Position numbers and translations under genes: made by a program | Notes under the pieces: generated by a model | The model's database searches: none | What the model was told of the DNA's origin: nothing | What the model saw: the letters and a program-made list of their open reading frames with translations, nothing else | Shown here: positions 34,488 through 44,959 of the stretch, one piece after another | Layout: each line of letters opens with the position of its first letter | How positions within the stretch are numbered: position 1 is the first letter of the stretch | Source: Acanthosepion lycidas | Taxonomy: Eukaryota > Mollusca > Cephalopoda > Sepiida > Sepiidae | Direction: 5' to 3' | Length of the DNA: 64,000 nucleotides | Assembly: GCA_963932145.1 (NCBI GenBank) | Contig: OZ010616.1 | Coordinates: forward strand, 49,152,601-49,216,600

Positions 34488-36269
34488 TGTTGCGGGGCCG
34501 ATAAGGATGTCGCCCCCGCAAGCTTTATGAGGAACGTGTGAACAGCCAAGACAATGAGGGGACAAAGGCGAAGGTTTATGAAGCAATAATATCGATTTTA
34601 TTAATGCCAATTGTACAAGAGTGTACTCTGAAGAATGTGTTCAAGTCGGTGTCGGGTCCGGTATGGCTGGTTTCGATTAGGGGTAGCTGCCTTCGGTCGT
34701 ATTGGTAATAACGAATGTAGAGTTGATCGGCAAAACGGATGTAGCTGGTCGACTGCCGGATGGGAGAATAGACGGGAGCAGCAGCAGGTTGATTGGTGTC
34801 CCTAAACAGGGCCAAGTCAGAATAATGAATGACTTCACAGGGCGGACCGACAAAAGTGATAGACTTCACAGGGCGGATCGACCGCGGAAACGGGATCGCA
34901 CCAAAGCGTATCACTTGGCGAAGGTGGAGTCCCTAAACAGGGCCAAGGCAGAATGTGATAGACTTCACAGGGCGGATCGACCGCGGAAACGGGATCGCGC
35001 CAAAGTGTATCACTTGGCGAAGCCAGTCAGAGAGGTGATACGTCTTCCAGGGCGGGATCGCGCCGAAGAGTAACACTCTCGACAAAGCACCGGAAGCTCA
35101 CAAAGGCAGCGTACTACACTTTGATCCAGGCCCCCGGGCCGAGTAGCTAGTATTTATTAATCCACCCACGAGGATTAAATGTGGCACAAGGCCGGTTTAA
35201 TGTGGGTTGCCCGCGAGCCCGTAGGCTCGGCCAAAAATATGACCTTTGAACCCGCCTGGACGGGTTCAGGTCCTGTCTACCTCCCCGAAGGAAACCTTGC
35301 CCTTCGGCAAAGCTTCCTCCGAGTTCCTCCCTGCATCAGGGAGTTCGACAGAAGCCAGCCCGCATGATCACAAAGCACAGCTACTATACTTTGATCCTAA
35401 AACGGGCCGAGTAGCTTGGTATTTATTAACCCACCCACGAGGATTAAATGTGGCACAAGGCCGGTTTAATGTGGGTTGCCCGCGAGCCCGTAGGCTCGGC
35501 CAAAAATATGACCTTTGAACCCGCCTAGACGGGTTCAGGTCCTGTCTACCTCCCCGAAGGAAACCTTGCCCTTCGGCAAAGCTTCCTCCGAGTTCCTCCC
35601 TGCATCAGGGAGTTCGACAGAAGCCAGCCCGCATGATCACAAAGCACAGCTACTATACTTTGATCCTAAAACGGGCCGGGCAGCTTAACGGGCCGAGTAG
35701 CTTAGTATTTATTAATCCACCCACGAGGATTAAATGTGGCACAAGGCCGGTTTAATGTGGGTAGCCCGCGAGCCCGTAGGCTCGGCCAAAAATATGACCT
35801 TTGAACCCGCCTGGACGGGTTCAGGTCCTGTCTACCTCCCCGAAGGAAACCTTGCCCTTCGGCAAAGCTTCCTCCGAGTTCCTCCCTGCATCAGGGAGTT
35901 CGACAGAAGCCAGCCCGCATGATCACAAAGCACAGCTACTATACTTTGATCCTAAAACGGGCCGGGCAGCTTAACGGGCCGAGTAGCTTGAATTTGGACG
36001 AAAAAAGGAGCTTATGATATTTGGAGCGATTCATTCAAGAACTCCCCGGCTAGGGGGAGTAGAAAACCGTAGATATTAAATTAATACAATTGTTGTTCGG
36101 TGTTTGAGGAAGCGCTGCATAATCCGATGCTCACGAGGTACGGTTTGGCATCAATGATATTGAACTAGTCGTCTAGTTTCTCGCATGTTGCTTGACTTAA
36201 GTCTGCAAGATCAGGAGTTGTGAAGGTCAAGGCCGTCTTTCTAAGGAGCGGCTAATGGCGACCGCGACA
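34488..36269 (-). repeat. LTR 3 (5' LTR of copy 2), enlarged
   Basis: 1782 bp against about 1070 in the other two. The 97-bp block is reduced to about two units (34858-35020). After the shared CTACACTTTGAT a GC-rich block of about 890 bp is present that LTRs 1 and 2 lack, then the common end resumes at ATTTGGAGCG (about 36020). It also carries scattered substitutions not seen in LTRs 1 and 2. Confidence 0.9.
35125..36019. repeat. ~270-285-bp tandem repeats unique to LTR 3
   Basis: Three units, anchored by CACGAGGATTAAATGTGG at about 35168, 35438 and 35723. Each contains AACCCGCCT(G/A)GACGGGTTCA, CTTCGGCAAAG and CAGCCCGCATGATCACAAAG. The units are very similar to one another and GC-rich. A TGAT copy is present on either side of the block. 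Confidence 0.9.
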
Positions 36270-36273
36270 CTAC

Positions 36274-36545
36274 CTATAATTTCCTTAAGGTTATTGTCTA
36301 TGATATGATATAAGGTCGGGTTCCTCAAACAAAATTTTTAGGTCTGGTTTGGGCTGTAGAGTGGTGTTGAAAGTGGTTACTAGAGGGATGTATCTGGATT
36401 TATTTTTAATTTTATACATTAGGGTATCTTCTCTAGGTGTGGAAATTGCTTTTTGTTCCCTGATCAGGTGTTGTTTATAGCCACGTGGTTTGAATTGATG
36501 CTCGAGATTTTGAGTGTCTAAAAATGTTACCGATCTTGTTGATTT
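36274..36545 (-). pseudogene. Penelope-like element, 5' part (right of the LTR array)
   Basis: The minus strand reads STRSVTFLDTQNLEHQFKPR, then REDTLMYKIKNKSRYIPLVT and KPDLKILFEEPDLI, the late reverse-transcriptase region of Penelope-like elements. One small frameshift lies near 36315. With the array and one CTAC copy taken out, the frame continues into the fragment at 24429 and below. The right edge is cut by the next LTR element at 36546. Confidence 0.7.
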
Positions 36546-36770
36546 TGTAGAATCAGATTCCTACATTTTTTTCAAATCTTAAATTTTGTGCAAGTTAAAC
36601 ACATAGAGGCTCCCAACCAAATATAACAACTGATGTATTTTGATTGGTTGTAAAATATTAATTAGGTGTCGTCAACTACGTCCGAATGTACCGACCCAAA
36701 TTTTGACCTCTAGTTGACGCCATAAAATGTAAACATGTTCATGAGCCTCACCACGTGACGAAGAGAACTA

Positions 36771-36953
36771 CAGTGTAACCCGTATATAAGAGAGTTGTTG
36801 GGACCGGAGAAGTATTTTATATCCGGTTTCTCTTATATCCGGGTTTGGTCTATTTTATATACATTAACACAGGCTCTAATTTGGGACCAGAGAAAATCTC
36901 TTTTATATCCGGGTTTCTCTTATATCAGGGTCTCTTATATCCGGGTTACACTG
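36771..36953. mobile_element. Pogo/Tigger-like MITE, 183 bp
   Basis: Ends CAGTGTAACCCG and CGGGTTACACTG are inverted repeats flanked by TA on both sides (36769-36770 and 36954-36955). The other LTR has the uninterrupted site with a single TA at 42541-42542. The inside is built of repeated CTCTTATATCCGGGTT words in both orientations. Confidence 0.95.
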
Positions 36954-37364
36954 TAATAAAAACGAAACTTCGACGCGACTTGGTCAGTGGGCACTTACAA
37001 TATTGAACCAATTCACTTGACTTCATTGGAAATCAACACAGCAAAGGAGACGAACTTTATCTCCAATACAACAACAAACCTTGTCAACCATTTCCAGGCT
37101 TAACACTCACCCCCACAAAATATTCTATTTCACAAGAAGAATCTCTGGTTAATGAGTGATAACTCTATAACAATCAGTGAGTCAAGAACAATACTTTTTT
37201 CTATTTAATACAAAAAACAAAAACAACTGTTTAATTTTCCTATAAAAACAAATATAGCTAACTACATCTTCTCATTTTCACACATACAGTACAGTAACTC
37301 AAATTCTTTCAGTAAAACACACCAAAGAACTCTATTGTGTTTATCAACTTTTACACTATATATT

Positions 37365-37632
37365 ATAGTGGGTCAGCCAATTTGTATTGGTTATAAATAG
37401 AAATAAAAACTGACCCTCTACAATTTTTACAATATCAAATGTAACAAAGACAATAACAAGAGAAATAATCAAGTAGTAGAAATTATGAATTTGTTCAACA
37501 ATAAATATTGCACTATATATTATGTATTTGTTGTGTTTATAAAAAATATTTGTTACATTTGATATTGTAAAAATTGTAGAGGGTCAGTTTTTATTTCTAT
37601 TTATAACTAATACAAATTGGCTGACCCACTAT
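37365..37632. repeat. Inverted duplication inside the 5' LTR
   Basis: The 81-bp arms 37365-37445 and 37552-37632 are inverted copies. The spacer includes an inverted version of further LTR sequence, and about 55 bp present in the 3' LTR in direct orientation (from about 42980) are missing. Confidence 0.85.
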
Positions 37633-37635
37633 TAA

Positions 37636-37650
37636 TTGGTGACCCCGAAG
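37636..37650 (+). promoter_or_regulatory. Primer binding site, second element
   Basis: TTGGTGACCCCGAAG, a near match to the tRNA-Trp-type site used by CsRn1-clade elements, three bases after the LTR. Confidence 0.7.
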
Positions 37651-37728
37651 TTCAAATGTGCAAAGGAATATTTTAAAAATAGCATTTTATAAGAGAAATA
37701 CTTTAGTTGTCACGTTTTAAACGAAAAA

Positions 37729-38219
37729 ATGGAAAATTCTAACAGCGAACATATTGAAGCGGCAATTTCCATCAGTCTACCGACGTACAACCACACCAAC
37801 GTTCAAGTGTGGTTTGCGCAGTTAAACGCAATTTTTAATGCAAAAAGGTCACATCCCAACATGCCCGTTACGTTTTTGTAGTTGAGAAACTTCCCTCAGG
37901 TGTAGCATTAGAGGTAGCAGAACTCCTCAGTGAAGTTCCGGCGGAGAAACCGTTTTGAAGGATGCTATACTATACCGCACGGGCGAATCAGAGGAACGTC
38001 GGTTGCACGATTTGTTTAATAACCTTCATTTGGGACACTATAAACCTTCCCAATTGCTTAGAAAGATGAAAGTTTTACTAGGTGACAATACCATGTCTGA
38101 CACAGTCCTCCGTAAACTATGGATGGATAAAATGAGCCCACAAACGTCACAAATATTAGTGTCACTCCCGGACGATTTGGACCGACAGCGATTGGCAGAA
38201 ATCGCGGACAAAATATATG
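37729..38219 (+). pseudogene. Gag, N-terminal and capsid part (broken)
   Basis: ATG at 37729 begins MENSNSEHIEAAISISLPTY and runs to a stop at 37878-37880. The frame resumes at about 37955 with the capsid part (ERRLHDLFNNLHLGHYKPSQ through VLRKLWMDKM), clearly related to Gag of the intact array. It is then cut at 38219 by a 564-bp insertion. Confidence 0.8.
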
Positions 38220-38783
38220 TTTTATTATGTAATTTATAAGATCTTTCGCTTTTAATTCGCTGTAATTTACTTATTTTATTTTATTTCTTTTATTCGTAAA
38301 CTGTTTTAAACGTTTTATTATATTTATAACCACTCTCGGCTTAATTCGCTGTAATTTATTTATTAATTTTAATGGCCGTATTTTCTTATCTCTGTAAATA
38401 GTAATTATTAGCTGGTGAAAATAAATGAAACGTGATGGGAATTGGGTAAAAACGGAAAACATAATTACCTTCTAAGTATACGATGAAGAGGTGTCCAAAA
38501 AAAAAAAAAAAAAAAATTACCCGTAAACAGCTTAAATAGAATTCGCACGGTTGTGATTGGCTGTTGGTCAATCTCCAATCAAATGTGTGATAACGGGGTA
38601 TATTTATAGAAGTCAGTGTCTACAACATTTTTTTAGAGGGCGTTTTAGAGTCTGATCAGCTCTGAAGGGGTCGATTTGGTGAGGTCAGTATGATGTTTGA
38701 AAGACCCGAAACTGCCCAATGATCCATTTCCAGAACATCACCGACGACGCCCTCTAGCGCTAAAAGAGCGTATATTCAAAGAA
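38220..38783. mobile_element. 564-bp insertion in gag, possibly a solo LTR
   Basis: ATATG is duplicated on both sides (38215-38219 and 38784-38788) and the gag frame continues if one copy and the insert are removed. Inside are GATTGGCTG and CCAATC boxes followed by TATATTTATA near 38601, a promoter-like layout seen in LTRs. The ends are not TG...CA, so the class is uncertain. It also holds two TTAATTCGCTGTAATTTA words about 90 bp apart and an A-run near 38498-38516. Confidence 0.5.
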
Positions 38784-38788
38784 ATATG

Positions 38789-39161
38789 AGAATAAACCTC
38801 CGGGAACTGCTTCTGCGACACCTTTACAACCTATTGTCTCTTCATTCCGTGACTCACAAGAGTTATCTAAAATTAAAGATTGTATAGCTGAGCTTACCTC
38901 ACAGTTACAAGCTCTACAAACCGCTATGCATCAACAAAATCGCACACCCAACAATTTCACTAGACGAACACGTCCATCACATCATACTAGGCGAAGATCA
39001 CGTTCCACATCCAGAAGCAGGCCTATATTTAATACCTGTTGGTATCATTTTAAATACGGACAACAAGCGCGGCATTGTACGAAACCGTGTAACTTCGACA
39101 TGAACGCAGCTAAGGATAACAACACACAGCAGTCGGGAAACGACTGTCCCGGCAACAAGTA
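38789..39161 (+). pseudogene. Gag, C-terminal part with CHCC finger
   Basis: Reads PPGTASATPLQPI, ELSKIKDCIAELTSQLQAL, an Arg-rich stretch and the CHCC finger CWYHFKYGQQARHCTKPC near 39040-39093, then a stop at 39160-39162. The order equals that of the intact array, including the basic region before the finger. Confidence 0.8.
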
Positions 39162-39182
39162 GAGACGTTTGCTGCCGGAGGG

Positions 39183-39671
39183 ATGCTAAAAAGTCGTCTT
39201 TTTTACACCCGAGATGAGAACTCCGGCTACTTGTTTTTAGTGGGAACTGGGGCACAAATTAGTGTAATACCAGCCAAGCCTAATATGTTGACTAGAAAGA
39301 CAGATTATACATTACAAGCAGCGAATGGATCTTCAATCCAGACATATGGTGAAACCTCGTTAACCCTAAATCTGGGATTTAGGCGATCTTTTCCGTGGGT
39401 ATTCACGATAGCCCAAGTTCGAACCCCAATCCTAGGAGCGGATTTCCTCGCCCACTTTAACTTGTCCGTTAATATGTCTTCCCTTTCTTTGGAGGATAAA
39501 ACGACCAACATTGCAAGGAAACGAATTACATCTATCTATACGAGCACATGTATCAGCGCAACTCTACCTGAAGCCAACGGAATGCAGGATCTGTTACAAA
39601 AATATTCACAAATTACAACGCCATTCCGGTATACAGAAACTGTTCGTCACAATGCTGAGCACCATATTTAG
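39183..39671 (+). pseudogene. Aspartic protease, catalytic Asp lost
   Basis: Reads LVGTGAQISVIP where the intact element has [12 protein letters not shown], so the catalytic Asp of the DTG triad is Gly. [10 protein letters not shown] follows. The frame ends in a stop at 39669-39671. Confidence 0.85.
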
Positions 39672-39686
39672 ACTACGGGCCCACCA

Positions 39687-40643
39687 ATGCATTCGTCTCC
39701 ACGGCGATTGAGGCCTGATAAATATAAACTGTCGAAAGCCGAGTTTCAGCACATGCTGGACCTCGGTATAATTAGACCTTCTTCGACTCCTTACTCATCT
39801 CCTCTTCATATGGTTCCAAAACCGGACTCAGGAGCTTGGAGACCTTGTGGCGACTTCTGGAAGCTGAATGCTACTACAATTCAGGATAAATACCCCATCC
39901 CACACTTGCACGATTTCGCAGTGGGTCTGCAGGGCGCCACAGTCTTCACCAAACTTGATCTGGTAAAAGCATTCCACCAGATACCAGTGGCCAAGGAAGA
40001 CATCCATAAAACAGCAATAACTACCCTTTTTGGCTTATACGAATTTATGAGAATACCATTTGGTTTAAGGAACGCCGCACAATCTTTCCAACGGCTTATA
40101 GACGAAGTGCTGAGATGTTTACCTTTTACCTTTGTCTATATTGATGACGTCCTGATCGCCAGTAGAAACAAGACCGAACATCGTCATCACGTTGAACAAG
40201 TTTCCCAGCGTCTACAGCATTTTGGCCTTAAGATTAACGCAGAGAAATGTATTTTTGCTGTGCCCTCACTTAAATATTTGGGGCACGTCATTGATGAAAA
40301 GGGAATAACGCCCTTACCTGAGAAAATAGAATCTATTTCAAATTTCTCACAACCAACTTCACTTCGGCAGTTACGCCGATTCTTAGGCCTCATTAATTAC
40401 TACCGGAGGATCATTCCTAGTTGTTCCCAGATTCTGATTCCTCTCACAGATTTACTGCAACAACAGCGTCAGAAGAACTTAAAGATTACCTTGGAAGGCG
40501 AATCTCTGACTGCTTTTCACAGAGCCAAAGACGCCCATGCCAACTTTACGAAGCTATCATATATAACCGATGATGACTCAATGATCACACTGACAACAGA
40601 CGCATCAGGCGACTCAATAGGGGCTGTGCTTCACCAGGAATAG
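39687..40643 (+). pseudogene. Reverse transcriptase and start of RNase H
   Basis: An open 318-residue frame covers [48 protein letters not shown] and the active site [11 protein letters not shown] at about residue 152-155, then the connection and TTDAS of RNase H, ending at a stop after LHQE. The RT itself keeps its key Asp residues, but flanking stops separate it from protease and integrase. Confidence 0.85.
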
Positions 40644-40659
40644 GGAGATGCTAAAAAAC

Positions 40660-40995
40660 CCATTTCGTTCTTTTCAGTCAAGCTAAACTCATCTAAAAAA
40701 AAAGTACAGCGCATTTTCAAGGGAATTACTGGCAATATACTTGGCAATCCGTCATTTCCGTCATCTTTTGGAAGGACGAAATTTTGTGGTCTATACAGAT
40801 CATAAACCATTAATTAATGCTCTGCACGTCAAGTCGGATAAATATACCCCAAGAGATATCCGACAATTGGATTATATTTCCCAATATACATCGGATATCC
40901 GCTATGTAAAAAGGGCTGACAATATAGTAGCTGATACCCTATCGCGATCAACGATACAGTCAATCGACGCACAGCCCTTGAATTTCGACCCCTGA
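40660..40995 (+). pseudogene. RNase H, frameshifted
   Basis: After the stop at 40641-40643 a frameshift lies in an A-run near 40695. The frame resumes with [20 protein letters not shown] and VADTLSRST to a stop at 40993-40995. Confidence 0.8.
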
Positions 40996-41022
40996 GCGGA
41001 AGAACAAAAGATTGACACTACT

Positions 41023-42140
41023 TTGGAATCAGTAAAAGAAAAAATGTCACTACAGTTAAAGCAACACCCTGTGCCATTTGGTAACACTACTGTCTATTGT
41101 GATGTAAGCCCAGGATACTCTAGGCCCTATGTACCACCTTCTTTGCGAAAACAATATTCGAGCATTTCCATTCTCTGTCGCACCCTGGTCAAAGAGCGAC
41201 TACTAAGATGATTAGTGATCATTTCGTTTGGCCAAAAATGCCCAGTGACATAAAACATTGGACACAGACTTGTTTAAAATGCCAGCAAACTAAAATACAA
41301 CGGTATACCAAGTCTCCGCCTGGTAATTCTCTAAGCCTGATGGTAGGTTCACCCACATTCACGTTGACTTAGCGGGCCCTTTACCCGACATTGATGGGTA
41401 CCAATACTTATTAACAATAATCGATCGTTTCACTCGTTGGCCTGTAGCTGTTCCTTTAAAAGGTATTTCAGCGGAAATGATTTCCAGGTGCATTCTTAGA
41501 GAGTGGATCTCTATCTTTGGTTGTCCTTCAATAACAACCACCGATAGAAGTTCCCAGTTCCAGTCAGTCCTTTTCAATGAATTTATAAACTTGTTAGGCG
41601 TAAAGCACATTTCTACAACCGCCTACCATCCATTTGCAAACGGCCTTGTGGAACGATTTCATAGACAACTTAAGGCAGCACTAGCAGCAAGTGATGACTC
41701 CAGGACTTGGCTGGAAAACCTACCACTGATTTTACTGTCATTAAGAAATGTAGTCAAAGAGGACTTAAGATACACTACAGCAGAACTTGTTTTGGGGACT
41801 ACGCTAACACTCCCTGGACAGTTCGTGGAAAAGCATACTCCTTCCAGACCGACTACCTATTTCGCCCAGGATTTTAAACAAAAGATGGAAAACCTAGCTT
41901 TTACTCCAACGCGTGCCCAAACAAGGGAGTTCTTTACGCCGAAAAATTTAGACAGTTGTGATTACGTCTTCCTGCGAAAAGATGCAGTTAGATGACCCTT
42001 AACCCCCACGTATTCTGGTTCACATAAAGTAATTAATAGAACGTCTAAGCATTTTACTTTACTTTTGCACGGAAAACCTAACACAGTGTCAGTCGACCGG
42101 TTGAAACCGGCTTACATCGATTTATCTCAAATCTCTTCCT
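41023..42140 (+). pseudogene. Integrase, broken
   Basis: The HHCC part is split by a frameshift near 41145. Further on the core is visible in one frame (41477-41995): [26 protein letters not shown] and LENLPLILLSLRN. A stop precedes the C-terminal module, whose DRLKPAYIDL end is near 42095-42125. Confidence 0.8.
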
Positions 42141-42300
42141 GAACCTGAGCTAACATCTTTGACCCAGCCAGCGCAGGTTGCACCTTCAGTACCACCCGCA
42201 GAAGTTACTACCAAGTCTGACAGACATGTTCATTGGCTTAGTAGATTTAAAACGTATATTACATATTGAGAAAATTTTCTCTCAAAAACTTTCACAATCT

Positions 42301-42315
42301 GCGGTGGGGGGTTAT
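42301..42315 (+). promoter_or_regulatory. Purine-rich tract before the 3' LTR
   Basis: GCGGTGGGGGGTTAT ends right at the TG of the 3' LTR, the position of a polypurine tract. Confidence 0.65.
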
Positions 42316-43220
42316 TGTAGAATCAGATTCCTACATTTTTTTTTAAAATCTTAAATTTTGTGCAAGTTAAACACATAGAGACGCCCAACCAAATATAACA
42401 ACTGATGTATTTTGATTGGTTGTAAAATATTAATTAGGTGTCGTCAACTACGTCCGAAGGTACCGACCCAAATTTTGACCTCTAGTTGACGCCATAAAAT
42501 GTAAACATTTTAACGAGCCTCACCACGTGACCAAGAGAACTAATAAAAACGAAACTTCGACGCGACTTGGTCAGTGGGCACTTACAATATTGAACCAATT
42601 CACTTGAATTCATTGGAAATCAACACAGCAAAGGAGACAAACTTTATCTTCAATACAACAACATAACCTTGTCAACCATTTCTAGGCTTAACACTCACTC
42701 CCACAAAATATTCTATTCCACAGGAAGAATCCCTGGTTAATGAGCGATAACTCTCACTACAATCAGTAAGTCAAGAACAATACTTTTTTTCTATTTAATA
42801 CTAAAACAAAAACAACTGTTTAATTTTCCTATAAAAACGAATATAGCTAACTGCACCTTCTCATTTTCACACATACAGTACAGTAACTCAAATTCTTTCA
42901 GTAAAACACACCAAAGAACTCTATTGTGTTTATCAACTTTTGCACTATATATTATGTATTTGTTGTGTTTATAAAAATATTTATTGTTGAACAAATTCAT
43001 TTCTTCTACTTGATTATTTCTCTTGTTGCTGTCTTTGTTACATTTGATATTGTAAAAATTGTAGAGGGTCAGTTTTTATTTCTATTAGGTTGGTGCAAAA
43101 ATAATGACGTAATAATGTCGTTTTTTGACGTTAAAAATAATTCAAAAAACGACATTATTACGTCATTATTTTTGCACCAACCTAATATTTATAACTAATA
43201 CAAATTGGCTGACCCACTAT
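42316..43220 (+). repeat. 3' LTR of the second CsRn1-type element
   Basis: Same ends as the 5' LTR. It lacks the pogo-like MITE and the inverted duplication and instead carries a mariner-type MITE at 43085-43185. Confidence 0.9.
43085..43185. mobile_element. Mariner-type MITE, 101 bp
   Basis: Starts TTAGGTTGGTGCAAAAATAA and ends with the complement; TA on both sides (43083-43084 and 43186-43187). The 5' LTR has the uninterrupted site TCTATTTATAAC at about 37597-37608 with one TA. Same family as 1180-1257 but with a different inner palindrome containing TGACGT words. Confidence 0.95.
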
Positions 43221-43287
43221 AATTTTTCGTGGTCGAACTTAATCGAGTCGTGTACCGTGTTTAGAGTCATAAGGAATTAGGTGAGTC

Positions 43288-44940
43288 TGTAGTGGATCTA
43301 GGAAGGCTGCGTGAATATTTAAGAATAAGATTGTGCTGCAAATAAAATATGCAATATCCACAAACATAAATTATAAGAAATGACCAAATGGCAACGATAT
43401 TCAATCACAACAAAAAATACATGTTTGAAACAACAAATTAAATTTTATATACACAATTTACAATTTCTTTGTAATGATGTGTGTAAAACCATATTTGAGA
43501 GGAAAAGTTCTTTGCTGTTTCGGAAATGGTCAATGTCGAAAAAGTTGTCTGCCTTTGATTTAAAGGTTGAATTTAACTTAGACAAAAAAAAAAGGTTTTT
43601 CTATGAAAGATATTGAGTGAAACAGTTTGTTGTGTAAATTTTTCTAATCTCTTATAGAGGAAGTTTGTTTTTTAGGCGTCTCTCAGATGCATAATTCCCG
43701 TGTATATCTTTTATGTGTGTGAATCTCAGATGCGACGAAAATTCGTTCGTCGTTTCTATTTATAGTTTTTAAACGACCAATTCGGCTCAACGGGGCTAAG
43801 TAGCTGTTTCGAATTTTTCTGAGAAATGCGTGGGCGAATGTTCTATTTTTTATTTTTTAGCCAGTAGTATTTCTTGAATCATTTAAATTAGGGATGAATT
43901 TGAGAAAGATTTTTTTACGTCAGCTGAGCCTACTTTTGCATAAAATTTGATTCTTTTGTTATGGAAATTTCTCGAAGCTTATTTTATATTTAACAACCAA
44001 TGAAATTCAAGAAAATGTTTGAAATTGAAATGAGGGTTACTAAAATACCCCCCGCCCAGATTGGAAGTGGCTACACTTACAATATGTATTAATACGTGTA
44101 GTACGTTGCAAACTTAGTAGACTGTTGGGGACGTGCAGAATTTATTAATTATGCTTGAAAGAATCAGAAGCAATTTGTGTAGGTTGCGTGACTTTCTGCA
44201 TCCACAACAAATAAATAAACGAAATACAAAATACGATTAAGAACAAGACATATTCAATTAGAAACTAATAAAACATTTATATACAATTCAAAACAATATA
44301 CAAGCAGGATAATTGGTATATGTTATATTGGCAAAAATGTGTATGATGTTTTAGGTTTCAGAATATCTCTCTTTGTAATCGTTCGTTCATTTGCAGTCCG
44401 TTTTAGATTTGTGTTAGTAATAGAATTGTCAATATTAAGTGTCTTTTTAGAAGGAGTTCTTAAGGAGTGATCTACCTTTGACTGTAATGTTTTTTATGGT
44501 CGCTTGCACATGGATGTTTACTTAATATGTAGTGAATATAATTCACTTTGGATAAGCAATGTTCGAGAATCGATGTTCACAGAGTTGGTTGATTCAGCGT
44601 TGATGTACCTTTGCGCGGTAAAATCGTGATTTCGAGTGACGTGGAGTATGTTGACAATTTCTCCGTGGGTGTCCGTCACTGTCGGCGTCTTCTTTTATAA
44701 GTTCTGAAAGTCCGAAATCGGCTCACAGAGTTTTGGCGCAATTTCGCTTTTACACGTGAACTTTCAGATTATCGTGTCATTAAGCAATGAGATTGGTTGA
44801 TTCGCCTTGTACGGTTTTTATTGGTTGAAGTTTTCCGTACGTAGGCGTAAGGTATGGACTGTTCAGTTGCTAGGGGTGATGGGTAAGAAAAAGACGAGTC
44901 TACAAGACCAATGCACGCGTCTACCTGACGTGGTAGTGCA
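43288..44940 (-). repeat. Probable 3' LTR of a third, minus-strand CsRn1-type element
   Basis: 43288-43505 matches 45604-45826 closely (GGATCTAGGAAGGCTGC, then about 200 bp), so both are copies of one LTR. The right edge near 44940 is a guess from a GTGCA end. The rest of this stretch holds no gene. Confidence 0.5.
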
Positions 44941-44959
44941 TTCTTCACTAGTATCCGGT

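Larger units (their letters stand above)
24426..36273 (-). mobile_element. Tandem CsRn1-type Ty3/gypsy array: LTR-internal-LTR-internal-LTR
   Basis: Three LTRs (24430-25501, 29461-30528, 34488-36269) alternate with two internal regions carrying the same intact gag-pol gene on the minus strand. The LTR ends are TG...CA, in the plus orientation TGTTGCGGGGCC...GCGACA. A CTAC target duplication flanks only the whole array (24426-24429 and 36270-36273); the inner junctions have none. The period is about 5030 bp. So one insertion was followed by duplication of an LTR-plus-internal unit, most simply by LTR-LTR unequal exchange, unless the assembly duplicated a repeat. The CHCC zinc finger in Gag and the tRNA-Trp-like primer site place it in the CsRn1 clade. 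Confidence 0.9.
36546..37632 (+). repeat. 5' LTR of the second CsRn1-type element
   Basis: Carries a 183-bp pogo-like MITE at 36771-36953 and an inverted duplication of its own 3' end (arms 37365-37445 and 37552-37632), neither present in the 3' LTR. A GATTGGTTG CCAAT-type box lies near 36641. Confidence 0.85.
36546..43220 (+). mobile_element. Second CsRn1-type Ty3/gypsy element, decayed, with two LTRs
   Basis: 5' LTR 36546-37632, primer site at 37636, decayed gag-pol, purine-rich tract, 3' LTR 42316-43220. Both LTRs start TGTAGAATCAGATTCCTACA and end GACCCACTAT. Gag carries a CHCC finger (CWYHFKYGQQARHC) like the intact array, but the families clearly differ. It cuts into the Penelope-like remnant. 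Target duplication not clear (GATTT on the left, AATTT on the right). Each LTR has gained its own MITE, so it is old enough to have been hit at least twice. Confidence 0.9.
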
